From positions 1,302,001-1,366,000 of the forward strand of contig OZ220675.1 in the NCBI GenBank assembly GCA_965116325.1: a DNA stretch of 64,000 bases. The letters are read 5' to 3'. The DNA comes from JAGWBF01 sp965116325 (lineage in GTDB: Bacteria > Chloroflexota > Dehalococcoidia > Lucifugimonadales > JAGWBF01). The position numbers and the translations under genes are program-made. The notes under the pieces are model-generated. The model was not told the DNA's origin and searched no databases. It worked only from the letters and a program-made list of their open reading frames with translations. This document shows positions 8,666 to 16,456 of this stretch, piece after piece (position 1 is the first letter of the stretch; every line of letters begins with the position of its first letter).

Positions 8666-8703
8666 TATATTGCGCTAAGGTCTTCCACCTGGCGTAGAGC
8701 CCC

Positions 8704-9147
8704 CTACTTCCGCTTGTCCACGGACTCCTTCAGGCAGTTGAAGAAGTTGTCCATCATGCGCTGGTTCACGGTGCCCAGCAGCCTCTGGCCCACCCTGGCG
8801 ATGGTCCCGCCCACCTGGGCGTCGCCTTCCACCTGGACGGTGGTCTTGTCCCCGTTCTCCGATAGGGAGATGAGGGCCTCGCCCTGGACGAAACCCGGCG
8901 ACCCCCGCCCCTCCACCCTTAGCTTGTAGGATGTGGGTGGGGCTTGGTCGGCCAGGGTTATCTTCGCTTTGTACGACGCCTTGATGGAGCCGACGCCCAC
9001 GTTCAGGGACGCTTCGTACTGGTCATCTCCCAGGGGGGTCAGCGCCTGGCAGCCGGGCACGCATCCGGCAATGACCTCCGGGTCCAGGATGGTGGCCCAG
9101 ACCTGGGCGGCCGGCGCATCAAAGGTGTAGCTAGACTTCACTTGCAT
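8704..9147 (-). CDS. CoxG-like SRPBCC family protein
   Basis: The 147-residue protein belongs to the carbon monoxide dehydrogenase subunit G family. It starts MQVKSSYTFDAPAAQVWATI, followed by LDPEVIAGCVPGC and a C-terminal amphipathic helix (TVNQRMMDNFFNCLKES). Relatives bind membranes or recruit molybdenum hydroxylases to them. The hydroxylase genes of this window lie 40 kb away, so a direct partnership is not shown. I chose ATG 9147 because it matches the family N-terminus; a TTG at 9180 would add 11 residues. Confidence 0.8.
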   Translation of the reverse strand: MQVKSSYTFDAPAAQVWATILDPEVIAGCVPGCQALTPLGDDQYEASLNVGVGSIKASYKAKITLADQAPPTSYKLRVEGRGSPGFVQGEALISLSENGDKTTVQVEGDAQVGGTIARVGQRLLGTVNQRMMDNFFNCLKESVDKRK

Positions 9148-9291
9148 GTGTGGGGGACCCCTTATCTCATAGCTGGGCAAAGTATAGCATCAACGCAGGT
9201 GATTCGGTTGCTAGCCTAGCCCTCATGCCCTAACATGTACCCTGCGTTGAGACCGGGACGGAATACAGCCCCGGGACCGGAGTGATTTTGC

Positions 9292-11763
9292 ATGACAATG
9301 AGACAGGTGGAGCTTCGCTATAACCCTGCCGAGATCGAGCCGAAGTGGCAGGAGCGGTGGCGAAAGGATGAGATTCACCGGGTGCGGGACGACGACCCCC
9401 GGCCCAAGTGGTACGAGCTGACCATGTACCCCTACCCTTCGGGCGACCTGCACATCGGCCACTGGTACGCCATGGGGCCGTCTGACTGCCACGCCCGCTT
9501 CCGCCGCATGCAAGGGTACAACGTCCTCCATCCCATGGGCTTCGACGCCTTCGGCCTGCCGGCGGAGAACGCCGCCATCCAGCGGGGAATACATCCCTAC
9601 ACCTGGACCATGGGCAACATCGAGAAGATGCGCGGGCAGCTGGGATCCATGGGCCCCGTGTACGACTGGGACCGGGAGCTGGTGTGCTGCGACCCCGATT
9701 ACTACCGCTGGAACCAGTGGTTCTTCCTCAAGATGTACGAAAAGGGTCTGGCCTACCGCGCCAACGCCCCGGTGGTGTGGTGCTCCTCCTGCAACACGGT
9801 GCTGGCCAACGAGCAGGTGGTCAACGGGCGGTGCGAGCGCTGCGACACCATCATCACTCGCCGGGATCTGGAGCAGTGGTTCCTGCGCATCACCTCATAC
9901 GCAGAGGAGCTGCTGGACTTCGACGGCCTCATCGACTGGCCCGAGAAGATACTGATCATGCAACGGAACTGGATCGGGCGCAGCGAAGGGGTGGAGATCT
10001 CCTTCGACCTGTCCCACCTGGGGCTGAAGGAGCCGGAGATACGGACATTCACTACCCGCATCGACACCATCTTCGGTGTCACCTTCCTGGTGCTGGCCCC
10101 GGAGCACCCCCTTGTGGAGCCACTGACCACCGATGAGCGCAAGGCAGAGGTGCAGGCCTACGTGGAAGATGCCAGGCGCCAGACAGAGATCGAACGCTTG
10201 GCTGCCGAGAAGGAGAAGACGGGCGTTTTTCTGGGCTCATATGTCGTCAACCGCCTGAACGGCGAGAAGGTGCCCGTTTTCATCGCCGACTACGCCCTGA
10301 TGACCTACGGCACTGGGGCTGTCATGGGGGTGCCCGCCCACGACCAGCGGGACTTCGACTTCGCCAGGAAGTTCGGCCTCCCCATAAGGGTCGTCATAGC
10401 GCCCCCCGCCTGGGATGGCGAGGAGCTGGAGGAGGCCTACCTGGAGGAGGGCGTCCAGACAAACTCCGGCGCCTTCGACGACATGCCCAACACCAAGGGC
10501 AAAGAGGCTATCGCCGACCATGTGGAAGCCCAGGGTTGGGGGCGCAGGGCCATCTCCTACCGCCTGCGCGACTGGCTCATCTCCCGGCAGCGCTACTGGG
10601 GCACCCCCATCCCGATGGTCTATTGCAAGGAGTGCGGCGTCGTTCCCGTACCCGAGGAGGACCTGCCGGTACTGCTTCCCTCGGATGCCGAGTTCCTTCC
10701 CACAGGCCAGTCCCCCCTGTCCATGGACAGCAGTTTCATCAATACACCGTGCCCCCGGTGCAGCGGACCGGCCACTCGGGAAACGGACACCATGGACACC
10801 TTCGTGGACTCTTCCTGGTACATGGAGCGGTTCACCAGCCCCGGCTACGACAAGGGGCCCTTCGACCCCGAAGCCCTGGCTGAGTGGATGCCCGTGGACC
10901 AGTACACCGGCGGCGCAGAGCATGCCGTCATGCACCTCCTCTATGCCCGGTTCTTCACCAAGGCCCTGCGGGACATGGGCTTGGTGGAGTTCGACGAGCC
11001 CTTCCGTCGCCTCTACAATCAGGGCATCATCCTGGGTGAAGACCACGAGAAGATGAGCAAGAGCAGGGGCAACGTGGTCAACCCCGACGAGTTCGTCTCC
11101 ACCCTGGGAGCCGATGCGGTCAGGTGCTTCCTGATGTTCCTCGGCCCCTGGGACCAGGGAGGTCCGTGGAGCACCTCGGGGATCAACGGCACTGCCCGCT
11201 GGCTGAATCGGCTATGGGAGCTGTGCCAGCAGGACCCCAGCAGCCTGGATGAGAGCCCCACCGACGATACGGCCGTGCGGGACATCCAGCGCAAGCTGCA
11301 CCAGACCATCAAGCGGTGCTACGAGGGCCTGGACAGGTTCAAATTCAACACCACCATCTCCGCCATGATGGAGCTGTCCAACGACTTGGGCCGGGCATGG
11401 AGCGACGGGAGCGTGGAACCGGCGACGTGGCGGGAGAGCATCGAAAAGCTGCTCCTGATGTTGGCGCCTGTGGCTCCCCACCTTGCCGAAGAGCTATGGG
11501 AGCGCACCGGGCACTCCTACAGCATCCACCAACAGCTATTCCCCGCCTGGGATGAGGAGCTGGCCGCCGAGGAGGTGGTCACCCTGGTGGTGCAGGTCAA
11601 CGGCAAGGTCAGGGACAAGCTTGAGGTTCCTGCGGACGTGGCTGAGGAGGAGGCCAAGAGCCTTGCCATGGCCAGCCCCAAGGTGCAGGCCCACCTGGGG
11701 GACAAACATGTGGCCCGAACCATATATGTGCCGGGCCGCTTGGTAAACGTCGTCGCCAGCTAG
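9292..11763 (+). CDS. leuS: Leucyl-tRNA synthetase
   Basis: The 823-residue class Ia synthetase charges tRNA-Leu. The HIGH motif is at residues 54-57 (DLHIGHWYAMGP) and KMSKS at about 587-591 (EKMSKSRGNVVNPDE). A CP1 editing domain lies between them (TTRIDTIFGVTF, YGTGAVMGVPAHDQRD). The anticodon-binding and C-terminal domains follow, and the length is normal for bacterial LeuS. The 110-base leader is too short for a T-box, and I saw none. Confidence 0.97.
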   Translation: MTMRQVELRYNPAEIEPKWQERWRKDEIHRVRDDDPRPKWYELTMYPYPSGDLHIGHWYAMGPSDCHARFRRMQGYNVLHPMGFDAFGLPAENAAIQRGIHPYTWTMGNIEKMRGQLGSMGPVYDWDRELVCCDPDYYRWNQWFFLKMYEKGLAYRANAPVVWCSSCNTVLANEQVVNGRCERCDTIITRRDLEQWFLRITSYAEELLDFDGLIDWPEKILIMQRNWIGRSEGVEISFDLSHLGLKEPEIRTFTTRIDTIFGVTFLVLAPEHPLVEPLTTDERKAEVQAYVEDARRQTEIERLAAEKEKTGVFLGSYVVNRLNGEKVPVFIADYALMTYGTGAVMGVPAHDQRDFDFARKFGLPIRVVIAPPAWDGEELEEAYLEEGVQTNSGAFDDMPNTKGKEAIADHVEAQGWGRRAISYRLRDWLISRQRYWGTPIPMVYCKECGVVPVPEEDLPVLLPSDAEFLPTGQSPLSMDSSFINTPCPRCSGPATRETDTMDTFVDSSWYMERFTSPGYDKGPFDPEALAEWMPVDQYTGGAEHAVMHLLYARFFTKALRDMGLVEFDEPFRRLYNQGIILGEDHEKMSKSRGNVVNPDEFVSTLGADAVRCFLMFLGPWDQGGPWSTSGINGTARWLNRLWELCQQDPSSLDESPTDDTAVRDIQRKLHQTIKRCYEGLDRFKFNTTISAMMELSNDLGRAWSDGSVEPATWRESIEKLLLMLAPVAPHLAEELWERTGHSYSIHQQLFPAWDEELAAEEVVTLVVQVNGKVRDKLEVPADVAEEEAKSLAMASPKVQAHLGDKHVARTIYVPGRLVNVVAS

Positions 11764-11786
11764 CGGGCCGGGCCCTAACAGGCCTC

Positions 11787-12602
11787 TTACACTCCCTGGC
11801 CGCCGTCGATGCCGATGCACTGGCCCACCACGAAGGATGCCTCCTTGCTGCAAAGCCATGTGATGATGCCGGCGATCTCCTCCGGGGAGCCTGCCCTGCC
11901 CAACGGGATGGACTTCACCCTCTCCGCCCACACGTCGCCCCTGGGATAGCCGTACAGGCTGTCGTTGCGGGCGGTGTCGGTGGTGCCGGGCGCGATGCAG
12001 TTGATCCTGATGCCCTGGGACGCCACCTCCTTGGCAGCAATGGCGGTGAAGGTGTGCAGGGCAGCGCAGGCAGTGGCGTAGGCTGAGCCCCCGGGGCGGT
12101 TGGTGCGGGTCTCCACCGACGAAATGTTGACGATGGCACCCCCATCCCTCTGCTTCAGCATCGCCCCCAGGGCAGCCCTGGTGCACAGGAAGGTCCCCGT
12201 CAGCTTGCTGTCGATGACCTGGCGCCACTCATCCTCAGGAATCTCGGCGACGGGGTTCAGGGCCACGGTCCGGCCCGCACCCGCGTTGTTGACCAAGAAA
12301 TCCACACGGCCCAACTCCGCTACAACCCGGTCCACCATGCCCTGCACCTGGGGACCGTCGGAAACATCCACGGTCAGGGCAAGGGAGCGCTGGCCCAGGT
12401 CCCTGACTGCATCGGCGACGCTCTCGACGTCCCTCCATCCGGAGGCGATCTCGTCAGGTGGGTACGTGGAAGGGTCCCTGCCCGTGCCCGTGACGACCAC
12501 GTCGGCACCCAGCCGGGCGAAAGCCAGGGCGGTGGCGTGGCCGATGCCCCGCATCCTTCCGGCCCCTGTTACGACAGCTACCCTTCCGTCAAACTCGGCC
12601 AT
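11787..12602 (-). CDS. SDR-family protein with catalytic Lys replaced by Cys
   Basis: The 271-residue Rossmann protein has a nucleotide-binding turn TGAGRMRGIG (two residues longer than usual) and the NNAG motif (NNAGAGR, about 105). The active-site region reads SSVETRTNRPGGSAYATACA. Ser162 and Tyr175 are present, but the YX3K lysine is Cys179. Either activity is altered or the relay is filled by another residue. It is the last gene of the TPP-decarboxylase operon and follows a second SDR by 19 bases. I chose ATG 12602 at the conserved N-terminus MAEFDGRVAVVTG. The substrate is unknown. Confidence 0.8.
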   Translation of the reverse strand: MAEFDGRVAVVTGAGRMRGIGHATALAFARLGADVVVTGTGRDPSTYPPDEIASGWRDVESVADAVRDLGQRSLALTVDVSDGPQVQGMVDRVVAELGRVDFLVNNAGAGRTVALNPVAEIPEDEWRQVIDSKLTGTFLCTRAALGAMLKQRDGGAIVNISSVETRTNRPGGSAYATACAALHTFTAIAAKEVASQGIRINCIAPGTTDTARNDSLYGYPRGDVWAERVKSIPLGRAGSPEEIAGIITWLCSKEASFVVGQCIGIDGGQGV

Positions 12603-12621
12603 GGGGATACGGCCCCGCGCG

Positions 12622-13383
12622 CTACCGGGCGGTCCAGCCTCCGTCGGCGACAATGGCGGAGCCGGTGATGAAGGACGCTTCGTCGGAGCACAGGTAGGCC
12701 GCCACGTCGGCCACCTCTTCAGCTTCGCCGATGCGCCCCAGGGGAATCTGCTGGAGGCGCAGGCGCAGAACCTCTTCGGGGTTCCCAGCCTGGGCCCTGC
12801 CCCGGCGGGCCAGGGGCGTGTCTATGGGGCCGGGGCAGACGGCGTTGACCCGGATGCCGTCCCTGGCGTGGTCCAAGGCCAGGCATTTGGTGAGCTGGAT
12901 AACAGCGCCTTTTGTCGCCGGATACACTGCAGATGCGTCGGCCCCCACCAAGCCCAGCTGGGAAGCGGTGTTGAGGATGACGCCCCCTCCCTGGCTGATC
13001 ATGATGGGGATGGCTTCCTTGCAGCCAAGGAAGATTCCCTTGACGTTGACAGCAAACAGACGGTCGTAGGTAGCTTCGTCGATATCCAGGATAGTGCCTC
13101 GGGCGCCCAGCCCGGCATTGTTGTACAGGATGTCCAGGCGCCCGTGGGCATTCATCGCCGCCTGCACCATCTGCCGCACCGAGGAGCTGTCGGAAACGTC
13201 AGCGTGCACCGGGAGGCACTGGCCTCCTTCGGAGGTGACCATACCTGCGGTTTCCACGACGGCCTCTTCCTGGATATCGGCAGCCACTACGAGGGCGCCC
13301 TCGCGGGCGAACTTGAGGGCCGAGGCCCTCCCGATGCCCGACGCCGCCCCGGTGATCAAGGCAACCTTGTTTTCCAGCTTCAT
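12622..13383 (-). CDS. SDR-family NAD(P)-dependent oxidoreductase
   Basis: The 253-residue classical SDR has TGAASGIG near residue 12, NNAGLG near 89 and an intact catalytic YPATK, and ends with the usual GSAIVADGGW. It starts MKLENKVALITG at ATG 13383, preceded by AGGGAG. It sits between the degenerate TPP subunit and a second SDR on the same strand, so it likely acts on a hydroxy or keto acid handled by the decarboxylase. The exact substrate cannot be read from the sequence. Confidence 0.88.
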   Translation of the reverse strand: MKLENKVALITGAASGIGRASALKFAREGALVVAADIQEEAVVETAGMVTSEGGQCLPVHADVSDSSSVRQMVQAAMNAHGRLDILYNNAGLGARGTILDIDEATYDRLFAVNVKGIFLGCKEAIPIMISQGGGVILNTASQLGLVGADASAVYPATKGAVIQLTKCLALDHARDGIRVNAVCPGPIDTPLARRGRAQAGNPEEVLRLRLQQIPLGRIGEAEEVADVAAYLCSDEASFITGSAIVADGGWTAR

Positions 13384-13414
13384 CGCATTGCTCCCTGCGG
13401 AAGGGTGCCCGCCA

Positions 13415-13987
13415 CTAGGACGGCGGACCATCCAGGCCTTCTCTAACCTCTTTCAGAGAGTCGGCCATGGAACGGGCCGGATAATCCGGGATATCCCCAT
13501 CGTGATAGACCTTCAGGGAGACGAAGGTCGGGCCGGGGCCTTCCATCACCTCTTCCAGGCTGTACATCAGGTCTTCCAGGTTGTCGAACTGGTAGATGCG
13601 CGCATAGCCTCCATCCTCAGCCATTGCCCCGAAGTTGATGTTGTCGATACCCGGGATGGGAAGCCCGTCGGTGGAGAGGTGGTCTCCATCTTCCATGACG
13701 AAGTGCACCAGGTTCGACGGCGCGGCGTTGCCTATGGTAACCAAGCTGCCTAAGTTGGTCCTCAGCAGGCTGCCGGAGTCCAGTACCAGGACCTTGCGCT
13801 CGGGTTGGGCGATGGCCAGCCCCAAGCCGACTCCCGGGGCCTTGTCCATGCAGTCGGAAAGGTCCAGGTCCAGGTCTCTGCGCCCTGAGATGCTGCCCCA
13901 CTCCCGGAGGGCGGTGGTAGCCGAAACGACGAGGGACTCTCCCCGGCGTTCGTTTATGAGCTGCATCCCCTGTCGCGAAGGAATCAC
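13415..13987 (-). CDS. Degenerate TPP-binding subunit, ComE/phosphonopyruvate decarboxylase-like
   Basis: The 190-residue paralogue of the subunit encoded at 14281-14871 shares GLGLAIAQPERKVLVLD and NLGSLVTIGNAAP. The GDGS diphosphate/Mg motif is reduced to DSGS (70-73), with a one-residue deletion there and a one-residue insertion after it. The ENGVY metal-ligand stretch has become EDGDH. The frame is intact and no stop is seen, so this looks like a retained pseudo-subunit rather than a broken gene. The GTG start has AGGAG upstream. A structural or regulatory role, or a changed cofactor, is inference. Confidence 0.75.
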   Translation of the reverse strand: MIPSRQGMQLINERRGESLVVSATTALREWGSISGRRDLDLDLSDCMDKAPGVGLGLAIAQPERKVLVLDSGSLLRTNLGSLVTIGNAAPSNLVHFVMEDGDHLSTDGLPIPGIDNINFGAMAEDGGYARIYQFDNLEDLMYSLEEVMEGPGPTFVSLKVYHDGDIPDYPARSMADSLKEVREGLDGPPS

Positions 13988-14053
13988 ATTCCCACTCCTG
14001 GGCCAGTTGATATGGCCAGCCCCATCGTTATGGGGTGAATCATGCCCATTTCT

Positions 14054-14284
14054 CTAGTCGGGTGTACCTCCCGTGTGGGCCTTGTGGGCGTTCACCATTA
14101 TCCACATACCCACCGGGATGAGGATGCCCCCCACCACAGCCACGTAGGGGTTTTCGTCGAAGACACCCTTGAATAAGAGCAGGAATCCTCCTGCAACCGT
14201 TCCGATTCCTAAGAAACGACCAAGGAGGACTCGCGCAATTAGCTGTAGAGGGTTCGGACCCTTGGGGTCGGGTTCGTCGTTCAG
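14054..14284 (-). CDS. Small two-helix membrane protein, probable CTG start
   Basis: An open frame of 76 residues fills the gap between the two TPP-binding subunits. It begins LNDEPDPKGPNPLQLIARV, has two hydrophobic segments (about residues 14-35 and 42-58) and ends AHKAHTGGTPD before a TAG. No ATG, GTG or TTG lies in a sensible place, but a CTG overlaps the TGA of the upstream gene as CTGA, with GGGAG about ten bases before it. This mimics the common ATGA coupling. The hydrophobicity and lack of gaps support real coding; the function is unknown. Confidence 0.5.
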   Translation of the reverse strand: MNDEPDPKGPNPLQLIARVLLGRFLGIGTVAGGFLLLFKGVFDENPYVAVVGGILIPVGMWIMVNAHKAHTGGTPD

Positions 14285-14871
14285 TCGGCCAGGGCTCCCT
14301 GCAGGTCCTTCATGGCGATCTGGGTAGTCCGGCTGGGCCGGTCTCGGAACTGCACCGGCGTATTTTCGATGACGGGAACAATCTTCAAGCAGACCAGGGT
14401 CGGGCCCTTCTGCTCCAGAATGCCGTCGAGGCTGGTAGCCAGGTCCTCGGTGTTGTCGATCTCGTACACCGAGGCGTAGCCGGCTTCCCTCGCCATCCCT
14501 GCGAAGTTGGTATCTCCGCTTCCAGGAACGGGCTGTCCGCCGGTTATGGCGTAAACGCCGTTCTCAAATACGAAGTGGTAAAGGTTCTCCGGAGCCTTAT
14601 TGCCCACGGTCACCAGGGAGCCCAAGTTCATAAGCAGGCTTCCATCCCCATCGACCACCAGCACCTTGCGGTCAGGCTGGGCAAGGGCCAAGCCAAGCCC
14701 CAGGGAAGAGGCTTTGCCCATGGCGCCGCCCATAGGGAAGTCCAGGTGCTCATTCTTGCTTACGCTGGGAAGCCCGTGGTGCACGTTGTTGGCGCTCATT
14801 GTGGTCAGGATGATGGCGTCGTGCCGGTGTTCATCCAGCAGCCGTACAGCATCGATGTTTTCTATTGCCAT
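14281..14871 (-). CDS. TPP-binding (beta) subunit of a sulfopyruvate/phosphonopyruvate decarboxylase-like enzyme
   Basis: The 196-residue C-terminal-type TPP domain has VVDGDGSLLMNLGSLVT (GDG at 75-77) and the second metal site HFVFENGVY (about 100-107), so cofactor binding appears intact. The split alpha (pyrimidine) and beta (diphosphate) organisation and the size match ComD/ComE of coenzyme M synthesis and phosphonopyruvate decarboxylase relatives. These decarboxylate 3-sulfopyruvate or phosphonopyruvate. The alpha gene is 66 bases upstream. GGAGGT precedes the ATG. The substrate is not decided by sequence; no phosphonate gene is nearby. Confidence 0.82.
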   Translation of the reverse strand: MAIENIDAVRLLDEHRHDAIILTTMSANNVHHGLPSVSKNEHLDFPMGGAMGKASSLGLGLALAQPDRKVLVVDGDGSLLMNLGSLVTVGNKAPENLYHFVFENGVYAITGGQPVPGSGDTNFAGMAREAGYASVYEIDNTEDLATSLDGILEQKGPTLVCLKIVPVIENTPVQFRDRPSRTTQIAMKDLQGALAD

Positions 14872-14937
14872 GTGTCTATACCTCCAGGATTCTTAAGGGC
14901 AGCTTGCTGTAGAGGAACCGATTCTGTGAGTTAGGAG

Positions 14938-15441
14938 TTATGCTCCGAACTCGGTTCCTACCAGCACTGCCACCGGCTTGGACGTTCGGTCAGCTTCTTC
15001 CATAGCAAGGGAGATGCGGTTGGCATCCTCATCGGTCTCCACCAGGTAGAAGGTGATCCCCCACGCATGGAGAATGTGCTCTATGAAGCGAGCCGCCGAG
15101 TCCCGGCACACGCCATGCCTGTCCCAACCCCGGTAACCCACCAGCATAACCAGGGGGTTGTTCACGTCCAGGCCAAGCCCCCGGATGGAGTCCCCGGACT
15201 CGAAAACTCCTGTGTTTTGGATGAGACACACGGGCCTCTTGCCTCCGACCCACAGGCCGGCCGCAATGGCCATGGTCTCGCCCTCACGGCACACGGGCAC
15301 CAAGTCCACTTCAGGGTCTTCGGTGAGCTGCTGGTACATAAAGTTGGTCTCGCTGTCGGGCAGCCACACCACATGGGTCACCTTGTTCTTCTTCAGCTCC
15401 GCAATGATCGAGGCTGGATGAAGCACTGCTTCCTGCTGCAT
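14938..15441 (-). CDS. TPP-enzyme pyrimidine (alpha) subunit, sulfopyruvate decarboxylase-like
   Basis: The 167-residue N-terminal-type TPP domain opens the operon. Its VPVCREGETMAIAAGLW carries the conserved activating glutamate. CLIQNTGVFESGDSIRGL and VMLVGYRGWDR match ComD-like alpha subunits. With the beta subunit at 14281-14871 it should form the active site at the subunit interface. GGAGAAGGA lies directly before the ATG, and a strong promoter is at 15496-15524. The two downstream SDRs suggest a pathway that reduces the aldehyde product or oxidises a sulfolactate-like precursor (inference). Confidence 0.82.
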   Translation of the reverse strand: MQQEAVLHPASIIAELKKNKVTHVVWLPDSETNFMYQQLTEDPEVDLVPVCREGETMAIAAGLWVGGKRPVCLIQNTGVFESGDSIRGLGLDVNNPLVMLVGYRGWDRHGVCRDSAARFIEHILHAWGITFYLVETDEDANRISLAMEEADRTSKPVAVLVGTEFGA

Positions 15442-15495
15442 TCCTTCTCCTTTCAGCCGCCAGTGTTTCTGGGCGGCTGGCCAGTAACGTCAAAC

Positions 15496-15524
15496 ATTAT
15501 ATGAGAGGCCCCTTGCGGGGTCAA
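15496..15524 (-). promoter_or_regulatory. Sigma-70-type promoter of the TPP-decarboxylase operon
   Basis: Read on the minus strand, TTGACC (15524-15519) and TATAAT (15501-15496) are spaced by exactly 17 bases, about 55 bases before the first start codon. Confidence 0.8.
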
Positions 15525-15724
15525 CCGAAACCGCGGGTCCACCACCCTGCGGCCAAGGGTCATCGATGAATGCCTCTCCAATTGACATTGGCAGCTATGA
15601 AAGGGTAGTCTGGAAGCAGCAGGCTCCTAAGTCAGCCGGATGACAACTTTATCTTATAGGTACCAGTGAATGCCCGAGCCGGCGAGTTCGCCGACAGATA
15701 CCAGCACCTCTCAAGGAGCATGTT

Positions 15725-16456
15725 ATGCCGGTAGTGACCTTCAATGGCCCCATCGGCGCCGGTGGGAATGAGATCGGCCTCAAGGTGGCGGGGATACTGA
15801 ATGCCGACTACGTTGACCGGCTGATACTCGCCGAGTCTGCCAAGCGCATCGGATCATCGGTGGAAGTGCTGCACATGAAGGAGCAGCGAACGGTGCAGAT
15901 GCGGGACCGCATATCCAACTTTCTGCAGACCATGCTGGAGCGCTCCGCCATGTCCGGCGCTGCCGGCGAGCCCTACTTCAGCGCCGGAATGGAGTACCTG
16001 CCCTCGGAGGAGTACTCGGAGCTGGTGCAGGAACCCCAGACAGCCGCCCAAAAGCTTAACGACGATCGTGTCCTTGAGGTGACTTCAGCGGTCATCAAGG
16101 ACCTGGCCGAGTCCAACAACGTGGTCATCATAGGACGGGCATCCAACATCATCCTGAAGGATACGCCCGGCGCGCTGCACGTCGGCTTGGTCACGCCACC
16201 CGACCTGAGGATAAGGACCATAATGGAACGGGAGAACCTGACCGAGAAGGAAGCGGAGAAGTACGTGACGGATACCGAGAAGGCCAGGGTCATGTACTAC
16301 AAGAAGTTCTTCAAAGTTGACCCCATAACCCCGCACCTGTACCACATCATCATAAACACGGAGAAAGTGGACAACGACGCCTCGGCGGAGATCGTGGCAA
16401 CGGCAGCCAGGGGGATTTCCGAATCCGTTAAGGAGGGCGCAGGCAGCCCCAGCTAG
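15725..16456 (+). CDS. Cytidylate kinase-like family protein
   Basis: The 243-residue protein starts MPVVTFNGPIGAGGNEIG. This P-loop variant belongs to the cytidylate-kinase-like family (AAK6/Cmk2 type), in which the usual Lys of GKS/T is absent. VVIIGRASNIIL and LRIRTIMERENLTEKEAEKY correspond to the core strand and a lid-like basic region. AAGGAG lies nine bases before the ATG. The substrate is unknown; CMP kinase activity should not be assumed. It converges on selA with a four-base overlap of the ends. Confidence 0.82.
   Translation: MPVVTFNGPIGAGGNEIGLKVAGILNADYVDRLILAESAKRIGSSVEVLHMKEQRTVQMRDRISNFLQTMLERSAMSGAAGEPYFSAGMEYLPSEEYSELVQEPQTAAQKLNDDRVLEVTSAVIKDLAESNNVVIIGRASNIILKDTPGALHVGLVTPPDLRIRTIMERENLTEKEAEKYVTDTEKARVMYYKKFFKVDPITPHLYHIIINTEKVDNDASAEIVATAARGISESVKEGAGSPS

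Noticed and set aside
9181..9291. T-box leader before leuS
   Set aside because: The gap is only about 110 bases and lacks a recognisable T-box core or terminator/antiterminator pair.
12100..13446. Long plus-strand open frame of about 448 codons opposite the two SDR genes
   Set aside because: It is an antisense shadow in high-GC DNA: the minus strand carries two clear SDRs, and the plus-strand translation has no recognisable fold.
13415..13987. Frameshifted pseudogene
   Set aside because: The indels relative to the paralogue are whole codons and the frame is open from start to stop, so it is treated as an intact divergent gene.
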